From the NCBI GenBank assembly GCA_022414725.1, contig CM039462.1:130659262-130723261 (forward strand): a DNA stretch of 64,000 nt, given 5' to 3'. Position numbers and translations under genes: made by a program. Below are positions 24,995-36,715 of the stretch, in pieces. The notes beneath the pieces are model-generated. The model was not told the origin of the DNA. It ran no database searches and worked only from the letters and a program-made list of their open reading frames with translations. This DNA is from Microglena sp. YARC (taxonomy: Eukaryota; Chlorophyta; Chlorophyceae; Chlamydomonadales; Chlamydomonadaceae). Position 1 is the first letter of the stretch. Every line of letters begins with the position of its first letter.

Positions 24995-26120
24995 ACCACG
25001 ATATATCTAGGCTTCGGCCTATAGGGCTACCGGTGGACAAAAATAGCCCTAATAGGGCTATTAGCAATGTTAGCCCTAATAGTGCACAACTAATTTAGCC
25101 AAACCTAGCCAAACCTAGCCAAACTTAGCCAAAAGAACCCAGAAAAAGTGCCATGTGTCAATGATAGTGTTGCCATGCATTATGCTAACCTTTTTTGGCA
25201 ATTGGGTATGATCTGCCCATCATGAGTTCATAATGAAGTACGTCATTACTGCGGAAGTAAACGAAGACAGCTGTTTTATCATATCAAAGCTTTACATTGG
25301 AGGGAAATAATTATACAAGTACATAATAACATAACAGAATATGGCAAAATCCTGGATGGCTCTGTCCAAACTCTAGACCATTGTTCATTTTTTTGCTATG
25401 TAGGGTAGCTTCCTACCAGCTCCATCATGTATTCATGTATTGATGTCAGCCTTTTTTGGTCACGTCTGAATGCGTATTGTAGGACGCCATGGGGTTGGCA
25501 GGGCTGAATACCCGAGTGCACTTCGTGCAATAGACGACACACTGCTCCGTGACCCCATCCGCGTCCAGCCCATCTTCAGAACCTTGCATCTCAGGTCATA
25601 AGAGCTTCTTCCACTTTTCCTCCACGCTATTCAGCCGTGAAAAAAGCTGGTTAGGCGTCAGCTGCGCACTCATGAACGTCTGTTTGCCGTTTTTCACAAA
25701 CCAAGACTTGGGCGGACTGTTAGCGGTTGCGGTTGCCATTCGCGAATGAATTTACTGAGCGACACAATGCAAAAATTAATGAACGATTAATTCAGGGGCT
25801 TATACTACGACACTTGCGAAGGACAGGAGATCACCTGTACTGCCACTTGTCGCTGCCAGCGCACTGTCAACGCACTGCCGGCGCACTGTTCCTGCCAGCC
25901 TGGCTGAGCCTGGAGGACCTGGTGCTCGTACCCTCATTCTGTGTCACCGTCGCGTTGCGTTTCCAGCCACGCTGACCAGCCACGACGGCGTCCTATTTCT
26001 CTTCTCTTCACCTTCACGTAGCGCTAAATTTCCGGGATTTATTTTAGGGTAGTAGCGCTAATAGTACGTAACCACTATACGCCCCCGGCCTAACCCTAGA
26101 TATATCGGATTACCACGATA
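24995..26120. mobile_element. possible TIR element with 9-bp flanking repeat
   Basis: A 9-bp direct repeat ACCACGATA lies at 24995-25003 and 26112-26120. Just inside are inverted ends: CGATATATCTAGG at the left, and CCTAGATATATCG at the right, whose complement is the same 13 bases, followed by GC-rich 'ggcc' on both sides. The 1.1-kb interior has no transposase-like frame, so it would be non-autonomous. The inverted ends overlap the direct repeat at the left side, so the exact boundaries are uncertain. Confidence 0.35.
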
Positions 26121-27741
26121 ATAAATGTTCCTAGGGTCAGGTCTGAGAAATGTTCACGGATTCTGAAACGTTTGCTGGAGCGTCGTGCGCGTCCGATTTG
26201 AAATGTTTCCGAGTGACCGGTGGCTTGGCTGAAGCGTCAGTAAGCTCAAAACTAAATGGTTCGGACGACGCAGACTGCAGGCTTAGGCATCGTGCCCCAC
26301 ATGCATGAGGTCATAGCTGGGCCAGATCACCAGGGTGGCAGGATGACAGTTGACAGTGTGTCAGGTTCAGACTATGGTTCACTCTAGGAGGAAGTGAAAT
26401 TGTATCATTGAAGCCATTCCAAGAAAGGCCGGAAAGTGTTGGCCTAGGTTGAGGCCAACACACACAGGAGGCCCATTGCAGACAATAGGATTACGCCCAT
26501 AGAAGTTAGGATATCGAACCTTGGTGCTTTAGCCTGGTGTTTAGCTTGGGTTACGTTTTGGGGGGCCTGGGGCCCTTGACCACTTGGGGTACTGTGTTTA
26601 TTCAGGTTGATAGTTTCCTAGTGCCTCTTACCATATATAATTTGGGCAATGGCCCACTGATATTGAAGCTATCCACTGCCATTTTTTGCCATTGACAGGT
26701 CAGGCCAGTCAGCCATTGCCTTTGACAATTTGGTATTGTGTTGATCTCCTAGTGCCTCTTACCATTTATAAATTGGACCATGGACCACTAAAAGTGTGGA
26801 CCTGGACAAGTGATTAAACTTTCTTATCCACTAAACGTGAGGACTAGGGAAAGTCAAGAGGACTAGGGACCTGTCAAATCCACTGAAAGTAAGGCTGTCC
26901 ACTGCCATTGACTTTTGAGGTCTAGATCAGATGGGTTCGATACATGAGTTTTTGAATACAAGAATTTACAAGAATGTAGGGGAAATATTCAGTCCGATTG
27001 TAAACGTTTTCATTTCACCAAATCGCAGACTGGGGTATCAGCCCCCCTCATTCTAAAAGTTTCGGTCAAAAACTTGGCAGAAACACTGTGGTCACTGTTC
27101 CTTAGGTACCGACTAGGGTTGTTCACGGGGGAGGGGGGGGGGGGGGGGGGGATCTGCTTCCTGGGGCGAAACTGGTTTCAAATTTCAAAATCTGACAGCG
27201 ATAGCTGTATTACTGCCTTCTGTCCTTTGACTGTCCGGTGTCTACCGGGTGACCGTTCTCTATGGCAGGTCTTCGCTTGACCCTATACCCTAGAACTCTG
27301 ACAGACGACGGCGTCACGTAAGGCGTCTCACCCCTTTCTGTAATTGTCTCGTTGCTCTAAGCTTCCTCCCGTGTCTCGATCTCTATTTGTTCTCTTCCGC
27401 AAGCAAAATCTGTGAACGTCAGCTGTACGGCGGCGAATCTGCAGGATTGAGCAGTATAGTCAATGACTGCCAGGGCAGAAAGGAAAAGGAACACTAAAAT
27501 GAGCAAGAAAATAGACGAATAGTAGTCAGCACTTCGCAGTACCATGGTTAATCTACTCGATATAGTGGATGAACGCAAGTCTGCAAAACTACGAAGAATA
27601 ACTACTGCTCCCTGGTGTCTACTTCAGGCAGGCCCTCTGTAGAACTTAAACTAGGTTCTACTGTGCTTCTTAATAGCTGACCTCTCTACTTAACGTTATC
27701 CTCTATCTGATTCACAGTTCTACATCATTCGATGAGAGTAT
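26121..27741. other. intergenic, no supported gene
   Basis: Includes local duplications such as 'ccactgccattgac' and 'cctagtgcctcttaccat.tataa' near 26618 and 26747. A G-run lies at 27129-27150. A segment around 27415-27590 has a diverged direct copy at about 28045-28190 (shared 'gcaggattgagcagt', 'gactgccagg' and 'aaagga.cattaaaa'-type stretches). No coding features are recognisable. Confidence 0.5.
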
Positions 27742-27935
27742 GGCGGAGCCCCTCATTTTGGGGGCGGGAGCCCCCAGGGTTACCCCATTGACCGATTGTC
27801 TGCGACCGCCCCCCATAGACGAAGCCTGACACGTCAGCCAACGGTCTTGTAACCAACTCGCTTCCGTTGCCACCTGTCGCTCCGTCTCTCCACCATTTTT
27901 AACGTCGTATGTGTCGCTGCAAAGAAGTTAAACAA
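27742..27935 (+). repeat. dispersed repeat family 2, copy 1
   Basis: Shares 'gacgaagcctgacacgtcag', then 'taac.aactcgctt.cgttg' and 'ccacctgtc.ctccgt' with copies at 41262-41442, 45958-46182, 53766-53960 (inverted) and, partially, 29033-29138. Copies end in 'gcgacgctg' plus a short tail. The family is unidentified; the size of about 180-220 bp and lack of coding suggest a non-autonomous element. Confidence 0.6.
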
Positions 27936-28333
27936 GTCGTGAACTTCTTGCCGTATTTGAGAAAAACTGTCACAGAAAGTGTAACAGTAAGAAACGGAGG
28001 GAGAAGATACCGGTAAACACGATATCTTGAAAAAATAAGTTACTCAGCAGTACGACGGCAAATCTGCCCGATCGAGCAGTTGGGACGACAACTGCCAGGC
28101 AAAAAAGAAGGGACATTAAAACGAATTCTATAGCAAGTCTACCTGATTTGGGTGGATGAGCCAGTGTCTGCCGAAGTACAAAAAAAAGAGGAAGGCAGTA
28201 ATAATCAACTTAGCTATAACAAGAAACGGAAATAGAGGCGGTAAAGGACAGTAGTACAGTACTCTTATTCACGAAAACTGCCCATAGATAGATTATAACA
28301 AATGCAAAGCTATCAACTTTCAAAAGGCTAAGA

Positions 28334-28569
28334 TACCAGTATAAGAAAGCCTCTTCCAGTGATATACATTGGTCTAGTGGTAGACTAAGTCACTTTAAGA
28401 ATGAAGAGTCGGGGGTTAGACTCCCCCTTCAGTCGCTCTTGGCGTTGCGGGTCGTTGTCAACCGCGATGGTAGCTTGTCCAGTTGAGGTAGGAGACCGCT
28501 CCCCACCCGCGTACGACGGGCTCCCTTAACACCACGCCCCACCAGGCGTTATCATTACCAGTATAAGAA
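28334..28569 (+). mobile_element. tRNA-derived SINE with 14-bp target-site duplication
   Basis: A perfect 14-bp direct repeat TACCAGTATAAGAA (28334-28347 and 28556-28569) brackets a 208-bp insert. The 5' part has an A-box-like TGGTCTAGTGGTAGAC (28370-28385) and a B-box-like GGGGGTTAGACTCCCCC (28411-28427), which folds as a 5-bp T-arm with a 7-nt loop. This is the layout of an internal pol III promoter. The acceptor-stem halves do not pair, so it is not a working tRNA. The 3' tail 'cccttaacaccacgcccc.ccaggcgttatc' is shared with copies at 12519-12679 and 31808-31920. Confidence 0.75.
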
Positions 28570-30520
28570 GGTAAGCAACCAAAATGCTGCCAACAAAGAA
28601 TAAAGGGACGAAAATGTTTATACTATAAACAGTCAAATATTCAAGAAGAAGCTAAAGGTTGGGAAAGCTACAGAAAACTAGCAGATCAGGTATTTGATCT
28701 GAGTTATGGCGTGGCCTCCTGGAGGTAGGTTGTGGGTAGATTTGTGGTGTATCATACGGATATAACCATAAGACTCCCCAATCGGACAACACGTTTTCCT
28801 CATACACCACATGTACCAAGTCAAGAATGCTGGTCAGCTCAAGGTGGGGAGGGCTTCCTCTTCGTCCTGGATGTTAAGGTGTAGGATTGCAGGGGTGCCA
28901 GGTGCTCGGGATCTTTCAGTCCATGCGCAACTTTGACCTGCCGATTCAGAATTTCGCTGAATCCCAAAACAGCGCGAGGTCGTTATAATTGCCAACTAGG
29001 GCTGAGCTTTCTGGCCCTGTCAAGACTCCGTTATGAGGCTGGCTTCGGTCCGCTCAATTCCGTTGCCACCTGTCGCTTCGATAATCCGACTCTCCGCCAT
29101 TTTTCCGCGTCGCTTGCGACGCTGCCTTGGACTTGTCAAACTCTACTTTTCTTTCATCTCCCCCGTTAATTTTCAAAGTCGCTCATGGCATCCTATTTAC
29201 TGCCTCTAGGCCCAGAGCTCTCATTGCGCTCCGCTTATCTGGCAATGTCTTGGCCCCCACCACAATTGGAGCTGTGCTCCCGTACCCAAGCTGGTGTCGT
29301 GACCTGACATGTTCTTTGCGCCGCGCTCCCTTGCGCTGCTCTACTGAAGTCGGTGTCGTTTTCAATCTGTGTTGGGCAGCGGCGTGCTGAAGGGAGTGCG
29401 GAGCGGTACGACGGGCTCACCCGGGCTCACCCAGAGCCTCTGGGCTCACCCTCACCTGGGGCTGGGGATCATGGCGGATCTTGGATCTCTGCCCTAGCTC
29501 TCTTCATGTCGGAAGCTGCTGTGCCGACCTGTCGTTCCGCAGGTTCGCGAAAGTGCCAGATCACCGACATTTGGCCTCCCCATTGTGGCGGGCCATTGCC
29601 GAGGTGGGCGGTTAGTTGCGCTCCTTCCTACATGCCCCCTCCCCCTCTCCACGCATACAGACATCGCTAACACAATCGGCGATAGTCAGCTCCGGCTAAG
29701 CTCGAAAGCTTTTTCCCTCATCACTACCGATACCAGATCCTAACTGGTTCGGTTCCTACCTCCTCAGCTTCCCATCCACTATCCACTGCTCCCGGATTCG
29801 TCTTGCGCCGATTTCGCGACAGGTATGCATTAAAGCAACAGGCAGCTTGCGATAAATAGGTCAATGCAGAGATGCTGGCACTGTGCTACGTGCAAGAGTA
29901 ATTGATGGCATCATGTCCACGTCACGCCTCGGGTTTCACAACATCGATAATTTGCACCAGGAGTTGTCAGGAGCAGCTCGGAATATCCTTTGACTCCTCG
30001 AAACTGTGCTCGCAGGTACATCCATTCACGCAAAAGAGATGCTGGCTCTCAAAAGCTCCGTTCGCTATGCGCAAGGAACTCTAGGTAGGTCGCTACCTGA
30101 ACACTTTTTCCTTTCGGCGTATAACCTTTCAGCCTGTTGACGGGCAGTTAACCGCTGCAGTTTCTTTCTCCCCATTGTCATTCTCCCTACGCGTAGACCT
30201 ACGCCCGAAGAAACCAGAATTGGTTGCATCCATTTACATGCAGCATCTACATGCAGTATCCCAGAACCAGATTGACGGCCTCGATTTGTGCGCAATAATG
30301 CCTCGTATGTGTGCTATTTTCATCACTCGGAATACAATACCCAACGATACAAGCGAGCTCTAGAAATTGACAAACGCGCACTAGCATCAACTCATAGCAC
30401 TATCGGAATATTTACCTAGGCTGGGCATTGCGTTCTCGGCGATCGATTCGTTTCTTCACCCCTTACAGTTTCCATTCGCATTTCATTATTCCCCGCAACG
30501 CCTGTTTAACTTACATCGCT
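28570..30520. other. intergenic upstream of kinase 1
   Basis: No supported gene, apart from a partial family-2 repeat at 29033-29138. Short frames at 28933-29670 have no recognisable domain. This region should contain the promoter of the kinase gene that starts at 30521, but no specific element can be named. Confidence 0.5.
29033..29138 (+). repeat. dispersed repeat family 2, partial copy
   Basis: Matches the 3' half of the family: 'ccgttgccacctgtcgcttcg', 'tctccgccatttttccgcgt', then 'cgcttgcgacgctg' and 'ggacttgtc'. The 5' half seen in other copies (the 'gaagcctgacacgtcag' part) is missing. Confidence 0.55.
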
Positions 30521-33500
30521 ATGCCCCTGTCGTCCCCTTGCCCTGGTTGCGTAGACTCCAACGATGGATTGAAGCCACACACCAAGGATGGACTGTCTCT
30601 GTTGGATCTGAGTAGCAGCAGTGGTAGCAGTGCCTATGGGAGCTTGGGAGATGGAAGTGGTGAGTGGGACATGGGTTGGGTAGGTTTGGCCCTGGGGCTG
30701 CACATAGTTATGCGTGTGTGGTTGTGGGTAGGCTACGTTGTAGTTGTTGTTTTTGTTCCTTACTTCACATATTCCAGTTGTAGAATTGTTACAATGAGCA
30801 GGAAGGAACAAAGGTGATAGAACTTGAAAACAAGAGGTGGTACTGGCATCGGCGAGCTGCCCAATAGAGCAGTGGAGTCGAGGGCCGCTTAGATACCTTA
30901 GAAAACAACTTCTTCGGCTACTGTCCTTACTTCACATATGGCCTGTAGCCCTCAAGCCACAGCTTTTATTTCAGCTACGAAATAATAGCTTATAGCTAAT
31001 AGCTTATGGGCAGCTACCCTGACTGGCTATTGAGCCAAACCAAATACAACATAGTGCTCCTTGAAGCAGACAAATCAGCTGTTAAGAACTGCTGACATAT
31101 TTGGCTGGCTGGCTCAGGGAGCTGCCTAGAAGCTGCTAATGAAAGTTGCAAAAAATACAATGCCTCAGGCTCAAGCCATTTAAGGTGAAAAATCAAGCTG
31201 CTCTGGTGGTTGTGGTCAGGTGGGGTGGATGGGCCTGGCGAATACTGAAGGGGGCTGTAGGACAATCAGAGACAGATTCCATGTACTATAAGGTGCTCAT
31301 GAGGCGTTGGGTCATAGAAAAGTGAGGAAAGGAGGATGGGAAAGGAAGGCATGAGGGCGGGAAAGAAGGAAGAAGGAAGGAAAATGAAGGCAGGAGGGGA
31401 GGAACAGAGTGAGGTACAGAGGGAGGGAAGGGAGGGAGGGAGGAAATTTAGGAAGGAAGGAAGCAAGGTGAAGGAAAGAGAGAGGGACAGAGTCAGCCAG
31501 TCTAAACCAAGCCCTACCTTAATTTCCAAAGGGCGCACTTGCACACTACCATAGTTTTTCTTTTCAGCAACAAGCAGCAGCTCCCTTACTCAGCCACTTG
31601 GCTAAGCCTCAAGATTTCAATATTTCTGGACAGTGGATTCTGTCAGCTTGCAGACATGCTAGGCTGCGCCAGTTTGGCTGAATAACCAGTTAGGGTAGCT
31701 GCCTAGAAGCTCCTGCTTGTAGCTGGAAAAGAAAAACACTGCACATTATGACTCGATTTAATCTGATTAAATTCCCCTTTTTATTTTATATATTCCTGTT
31801 AAAAAAATAATGAGAATGCCTGGTAGGGCGTGGTATTAAGGGAGCCCCGTCTTACGGCATTAGGGAACGGGCAACTACTTTACCTGGACAAAGCTACCAT
31901 GGCGGTTGACAGCTGTTTCAGGTTCAGCTCTTTCATTTGACTGTCTCACCTTGTTGCCAACCCCTTATTCTGCAGTTCATGTCACAACCATGGGCCCCAA
32001 GACCCCCACCTCCATTCAACGCAAGTTCGCTGACCTATTGAGCCCCTTTCTGGGTGGGAGCAAGACCAAGCAGTACGAATCCAAGAACGGCACTCACTCT
32101 GGCCAGCGATCCAGCCCTCAAGAGGGGAAGAAGAGCAAGGAAGAGTATTATGAGGGCAAGTCCAGATCAGTCTTGTCGGGCTTCTTCTGCGCCTCCTCCA
32201 GGTGTGAATGGGGTCGTGGATTATATTGGATTGGATTGTTACTTGGATTGTAACTTGGGTTTTCATCCAACCATGGGCTTGTTACCATGCAGGCAAGTCC
32301 AGATCAGTCTTGTCTGGCTTCTTCTGTGCCTCTTACAGGTGTGAACGGGGTCGTGGATTAGATTGGATTGGATTGTTACTTGGATTGTAACTTGGGTTTT
32401 CATCCAACTATGGGCTTGTTACCATGCGGGCAAGTCCAGATCAGTCTTGTCTGGCTTCTTCTGTGCCTCTTTCAGGAGAGAAGGGGGTCATGGATTGGAT
32501 TGGATTGTTACATCTTGTTTTAGCCAGCTTTGGACTCCAAGACTTGGTTGTGAGTATTTCATTGTCTGGCTTCTTTTACGCTTGCACCAGGTGAGGATAA
32601 GGCAGTGTTGTGCTAACTTTTGCGTGTGCCCAGGCATCTTTTTTGTTTGGTATAACATTTTTGCTCCGTATAACTTATCCTTATCCATATAAACACACCT
32701 AGACACACACCCATATACACACCCAGACACACACATGCACCTCATGATTGTTAGCACGGGCTTACTTAACGACTGCCAATGCATGCGTACACACATACAC
32801 AAACGCTGAAGCACACTTGCATACATACACAGGCAACTCTAAACCTCAAACCCTCAAACAAACTCTCACTCTCTAACTCTAACTCTCTAACTCTAACTCT
32901 CTAACAAACTCTAACTCTCAAACGAACCTCCATGTGCAGAAAAGGAAAGAAGGATCCAAACGCTGATGTAGTGAGCCCTATGGAGCTGCCCGGCAACTAC
33001 ATGAACAGCCAATCGCCATCCCTGATATTCCCCAGCTTGGATCGCCTCCTTCAGGCAGCAGAGAGCTGCAACTTACCACCCTCCCCACGCTTTCCCGAGC
33101 CCGGCACTCCCAACTACCCCACCATAATGCTCGGCCTGTCCAACTCACTGCCTCAGAGGATGCAGCGCCATAAGTGGTGCCTCAATGATTACACTATCAC
33201 GGAGAAGCTGTACAAAGGTAAGCACAGCGGATTCTTGCGTTTATGGCAGTGGTTATGGTGTCTGCACTGTGTGTTGTGGGGTGGGGGATTCTTGTGTGTT
33301 TAGGATGCAGCGCCATAAGTGGTGCTTGCATGATTACACTATCACGGAGAAGCTGTACAAAGGTAAGCACAGCGGATTCTTGCGTTTATGGCAGTGGTTA
33401 TGGTGTCTGCACTGTGTGTTGTGGGGTGAGGGATTCTTGTGTGTTTAGGAGGCAGCGCCATACGTGGTGCTTGCATGATTACACTATCACGGAGAAGCTG

Positions 33501-35361
33501 TACAAAGGTAAGCACAGCGGATTCTTGCGTTTATGGCAGTGGTTATGGTGTCTGCACTGTGTGTTATGGGGTGGGGGATTCTTGTGTGTTTAGGAGGCAG
33601 CGCCATAAGTGGTGCTTGCATGATTACACTATCACGGAGAAGCTGTACAAAGGTAAGCACAGCGGATTCTTGCGTTTATGGCAGTGGTTATGGTGTCTGC
33701 ACTGTGTGTTATGGGGTGGGGGATTCTTGTGTGTTTAGGATGCAGCGCCATAAGTGGTGCTTGCATGATTACACTATCACGGAGAAGCTGTACAAAGGTA
33801 AGCACAGCGGATTCTTGCGTTCATGGCAGTGGTTATGGTGTCTGCACTGTGTGTTGTGGGGTGAGGGATTCTTGTGTGTTTAGGAGGCAGCGCCATACGT
33901 GGTGCTTGCATGATTACACTATCACCGAGAAGCTGTACAAAGTTAGGCGCAGTTGATTCTTGCGTTCATGCCATGGCAGTGGTTATGGTGTATGCATCGT
34001 GTGTTATGGGGTGGAGGATTCTCATGTAGAGGGTGTTCATGTGTTAAGGATGCAGCGCCATAACTGGTGCTTGCATGATTACACTATCACAGAGAAGCTG
34101 TACAAAGGTAGGCACGTAAGATGGAACCTATAGATTTTAGGGTGATCAGGTTTTGAGTTTAGAATGCGGCGCCTCCATACCCACCCACCCACCCATAAGC
34201 CCCCCCTCCCCTCCCACCCATCCATAACCCACCACCACTCACCCATCCATAACCCACCACCATCCACCCATCCCATTACCCACTGCAGGCTACGCATCAA
34301 CAGTGTACAAAGGCATCTGCCGTACCTCAGGAGACACAATCGTGTTGAAGGTGTACACCCTCGAAGCCGTGTGTGACTTGTACAAGTACCAGATATACAG
34401 AGAGGTGCAGACGCACTCAGCCCTGCAGCACGAGAACATAGTCCACCTGTATGCTTCATTCCAGGAGGGAGACAAGGTTGTGCTGGTCCAGGAGTACGCG
34501 GGTGGCAGTGACCTCTTCCACATCATGCATAAGTTTGGGGGCAAGGTGAATGAGAGGCTAGCTGTTCAGATGGTGCTGGAGCCCTTCCTCAAGGTCCTGA
34601 ATTTCCTACACAGCAAGGGAATCGTCCACCGGGACATCAAGCCTGAGAACATCATGTTCAGCTCGGACATGGTCCTCAAGCTCGGAGACTTTGGCTTGGC
34701 CATCGACCTGCGCAAAGAGCGACCTGTGACACGAGCAGGCACCTTGGACTACATGGCACCTGAGGTGCTCCGCTGCCCCTTCAAATCGCGCCCCGAGGAG
34801 AACAAAGACAACGCCTCCCTGCACTATGGCCCACGGGTCGATTCATGGGCGCTGGGAGTGCTGACCTACGAGATGCTGGTTGGCTTTCCCCCCTTCTTCG
34901 ACCACCATCGTAAGAACACGGAGGAGAGGATTCACAATACCACACCCAGCTATCCCGCCAGCCTGAGCGAGGATGCAAGGACCTTCTTGGTAAAATCCCT
35001 CAGCAAGAATGTAGCAGAGCGCCCGACCATCCACGAGATGCTCCACCACCCTTGGGTTGAGACCTACTGCTCAAGGCGTTCCTTTGCCCAAGTCCCCCTA
35101 GTCAACGGCGTAGCATCCCCCAGGACTCCTGAGCTCCACTCTCAACCTCCCCCCCTCCAGCATCAGCAGCTCAGTAACCTGACACCTACCAGGTCGACCC
35201 AGTCTCCCTCAGATGCCACGCAACAGATGCTTCACCAGATGCTCCAGCCCCAAGCCTCCTACAGAAGCCAACCAAAGCAACGTGCTGTCTTGTCGGCGTC
35301 TACCAGCCTGCAAAACCCCCGAGCTGGAGGGACACGTCGAAACCCTAAACCCAACCCCTAA
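30521..35361 (+). CDS. Ser/Thr protein kinase, Aurora/AGC-CAMK-like, four exons (kinase 1)
   Basis: Exons are 30521-30659, 31976-32201, 32940-33217 and 34289-35361. All junctions are GT-AG and the phases match, giving about 571 aa. The first ~200 residues are a Ser/Pro-rich, probably disordered region. The kinase domain begins at about residue 205. Visible motifs are the nucleotide loop LYKGYASTVYKG split by the last intron, the Lys of TIVLK (~235), the helix-C Glu of YREV (~253), HRDIKPEN (Asp ~330), DFG (~348), and DYMAPE (~371). The ending is HHPWV. The catalytic residues are all present, so it should be active. The last ~90 residues are Ser/Gln/Pro-rich. The group assignment (Aurora-like from GTLDYMAPE and the HPWV end) is tentative. 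Introns 2 and 3 are filled with copies of the preceding exon ends; intron 1 holds MITE- and SINE-like elements. Confidence 0.85.
30960..31165 (-). mobile_element. MITE-like inverted-repeat element, diverged copy 1
   Basis: Related to the element at 63127-63320: 'cagctttta.ttcagctac' end, 'gccaaacc.aa..caacatagtgc' interior, and 'ggctggctcagggagctgcctagaagctgct' near the right end. The right terminus has lost the usual GAAAAGAAAAGC. It lies inside intron 1 of kinase 1. Confidence 0.55.
31318..31490 (+). repeat. purine-rich GGAAGGAA tract
   Basis: Almost pure A/G stretch of GGAAGG, GGGAGG and GAAGGA steps within intron 1 of kinase 1. The open frames it creates on both strands (Lys/Glu/Arg-rich and Ser/Leu-rich) are composition artefacts. 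It may form triplex (H-DNA) structure in supercoiled DNA (inference). Confidence 0.6.
31555..31737 (+). mobile_element. MITE-like inverted-repeat element, copy 2
   Basis: Left end TTTTTCTTTTCAGCAACAAG, right end 'agaagctcctgcttgtagct' followed by 'ggaaaagaaaaa'; these are inverted copies of each other. The interior 'tcagccacttggctaagcct' and 'tgtcagcttgcagacatgct' parallel copy 3 at 41443-41634. Located in intron 1 of kinase 1. Confidence 0.6.
31808..31920 (-). mobile_element. SINE-like element, partial copy
   Basis: Reads GAATGCCTGGTAGGGCGTGG, then 'tattaagggagcccc.gtcttacgg' and 'agctaccatggcggttgacag'. This is the reverse complement of the SINE body at 28440-28555. An A-run precedes it. 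It sits in intron 1 of kinase 1 just before the second exon. No clear target duplication was found. Confidence 0.55.
32202..32600 (+). repeat. copies of kinase 1 exon-2 end inside intron 2
   Basis: The last ~47 bases of exon 2 ('ggcaagtccagatcagtctt' through 'gcctcctccag') recur at about 32292-32339 and 32430-32477, and as a shorter relic at 32560-32590. Each is followed by a donor-like sequence (GTGTGA, GAGAGA, GTGAGG), and the first copies bring a downstream 'ggattggattgttacttgga' intron stretch along. The unit is about 138 bp. Only the first donor (32202) matches the phase of the next exon. Confidence 0.8.
33218..34110 (+). repeat. 145-bp array copying kinase 1 exon-3 end plus intron start
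   Basis: Six or more tandem units, each holding 59 bases of exon 3 ('gatgcagcgccataagtggt' to 'gctgtacaaag'), a donor GTAAGC, and about 86 bases of intron ending in GTGTGTTTAG. The middle copies are nearly identical; the last (about 34050-34110) is diverged and has GTAGGC. Joining the first donor at 33218 to the acceptor at 34288 gives a perfect kinase loop, so the others are decoys. Each decoy mini-exon is 59 nt and would shift the frame. Confidence 0.9.
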
Positions 35362-36304
35362 ACCCAAGCTGTCCTGAGTCTACGTTCTACAGTCTGGAGG
35401 GTAGCCAGATAGGCTAGCAGGGATTTCTCAGCCCAGTAGATGAGAGAGAGGCCCTAGCTTTTTGAATCTAGCCACCTTTTTACCTCGTCAGTCTTACTTA
35501 GGTAAAGCTGCTGGAGGAATTGTACCATTACTGGTCTTCGTGGCTTTCTGCTTGCTTACACCCTTCACACTTACACCCTTACACCCTGCGTGCGCCTTCC
35601 TGTCTTGGGTATGATGATGGTATGACTCTTGTAGAAGTGGCATACTGGCAACGGCATTCGAACTGAATCCTCGGTGTCGCTGGTTTGTGTCGGGAGACCC
35701 ACCTCCTGGGGTGAAAATCCTTTCACACAAAAAATTATAACAGACTTGAGATTCCTGTGGGTGTTGCTAAAAACTGCTCGTGTGTTTGCTGCGTGGCATG
35801 CATGGCAGCAGTGGCAACAGCTCTAGCCATACCTGAAAACCCTGTACGTGTGTGTTTATATATTACAGTCCATGGGTAGCCAAGTGGGACCTAGTGGACT
35901 GTAGATGTGCCTGCTTCTTCATTCCCCTCTTGTTGAGTTGTACCACAAAGCTGTCCACAATTGATTGTTAGTATGGATGCTTGTTGCACCTACATTCCTA
36001 GTTTACTTCCTTAGTTTTCACAACCAAGTTTGGATTGTTTAGGGTTAGGTCGCGGTGGTTTGCTAGCTCAAATAAAACTGCAAGACACATTGATTATTCT
36101 TTTGCTTGACTGTCCTGTGTATATATCATTTGTATACTCCCTCGAGGCTCATGACCATCCCATTGCAGTTTATTCTTACATTCTTTTCCCCTGTTGTGTG
36201 GCCTTCTAATCTCACTTGTGTGCGTTGTGTATCCGAGATCGCGAGTAGCAAGTTGCCGTGGCGAATTAAAGCAGGCTGCTTCCCTTTAATTTTACACACA
36301 CTTA

Positions 36305-36715
36305 TGTAAAAACAATTCTTGAACTTTAACTTCAACTTGAACACATAGCTTCAGCCAGCAATTTTGCTGCTCGCCGTCTCCGGCAGGAAACTAATCTACC
36401 GACCAATCTTCGGCAGTACAAACAATTATACTGAAAAAAAAAACTTTTACTAAAACTTCTTTACAAGGCTGCAGCCTGAAGGCTGCTCACAGCCGATCAC
36501 TCTGTCTCTGTATACATAGTAACTTGAACTTGAACTTGGTTACATAGCTTCAGCCAGCAATTTGGCTGCTCGCCATCTTCGGCATTATTTTTTCACCAGG
36601 AAACTGTAAACGTGAACAAATCACTTTTCCATTTTTTGTAACTTGAACTTCGTCACAAGGCTCCAGCCAGATAGCAAGTTGGCTGCTCGCCGCTTTCGGC
36701 AGTACCACAACAATT
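36305..36715 (+). repeat. dispersed repeat family 3, three tandem copies
   Basis: Three diverged copies share AACTTGAACTTGGTTACATAGC or close variants, then 'ttcagccagcaattt.gctgctcgcc.tctTCGGCA', at about 36313, 36527 and 36642. Further copies occur at 62287 (partial) and 63838-63910. No coding potential. The 'ggctgctcgcc..ttcggca' end is conserved. The family is unidentified and could be the end of a larger element. Confidence 0.6.

Noticed and set aside
28365..28432. Possible tRNA gene
   Set aside because: D-loop-like and T-arm sequences are present but the acceptor stem halves do not pair and the anticodon stem has a mismatch. The 14-bp target duplication shows it is the head of a SINE.
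31336..31554. Lys/Glu-rich plus-strand and Ser/Leu-rich minus-strand frames
   Set aside because: Generated by a purine tract within kinase 1 intron 1.
35338..35368. Telomere-like CCCTAAACCC stretch at the end of kinase 1
   Set aside because: Only two or three partial units and it lies in the coding end and stop of kinase 1; too short for an interstitial telomere.
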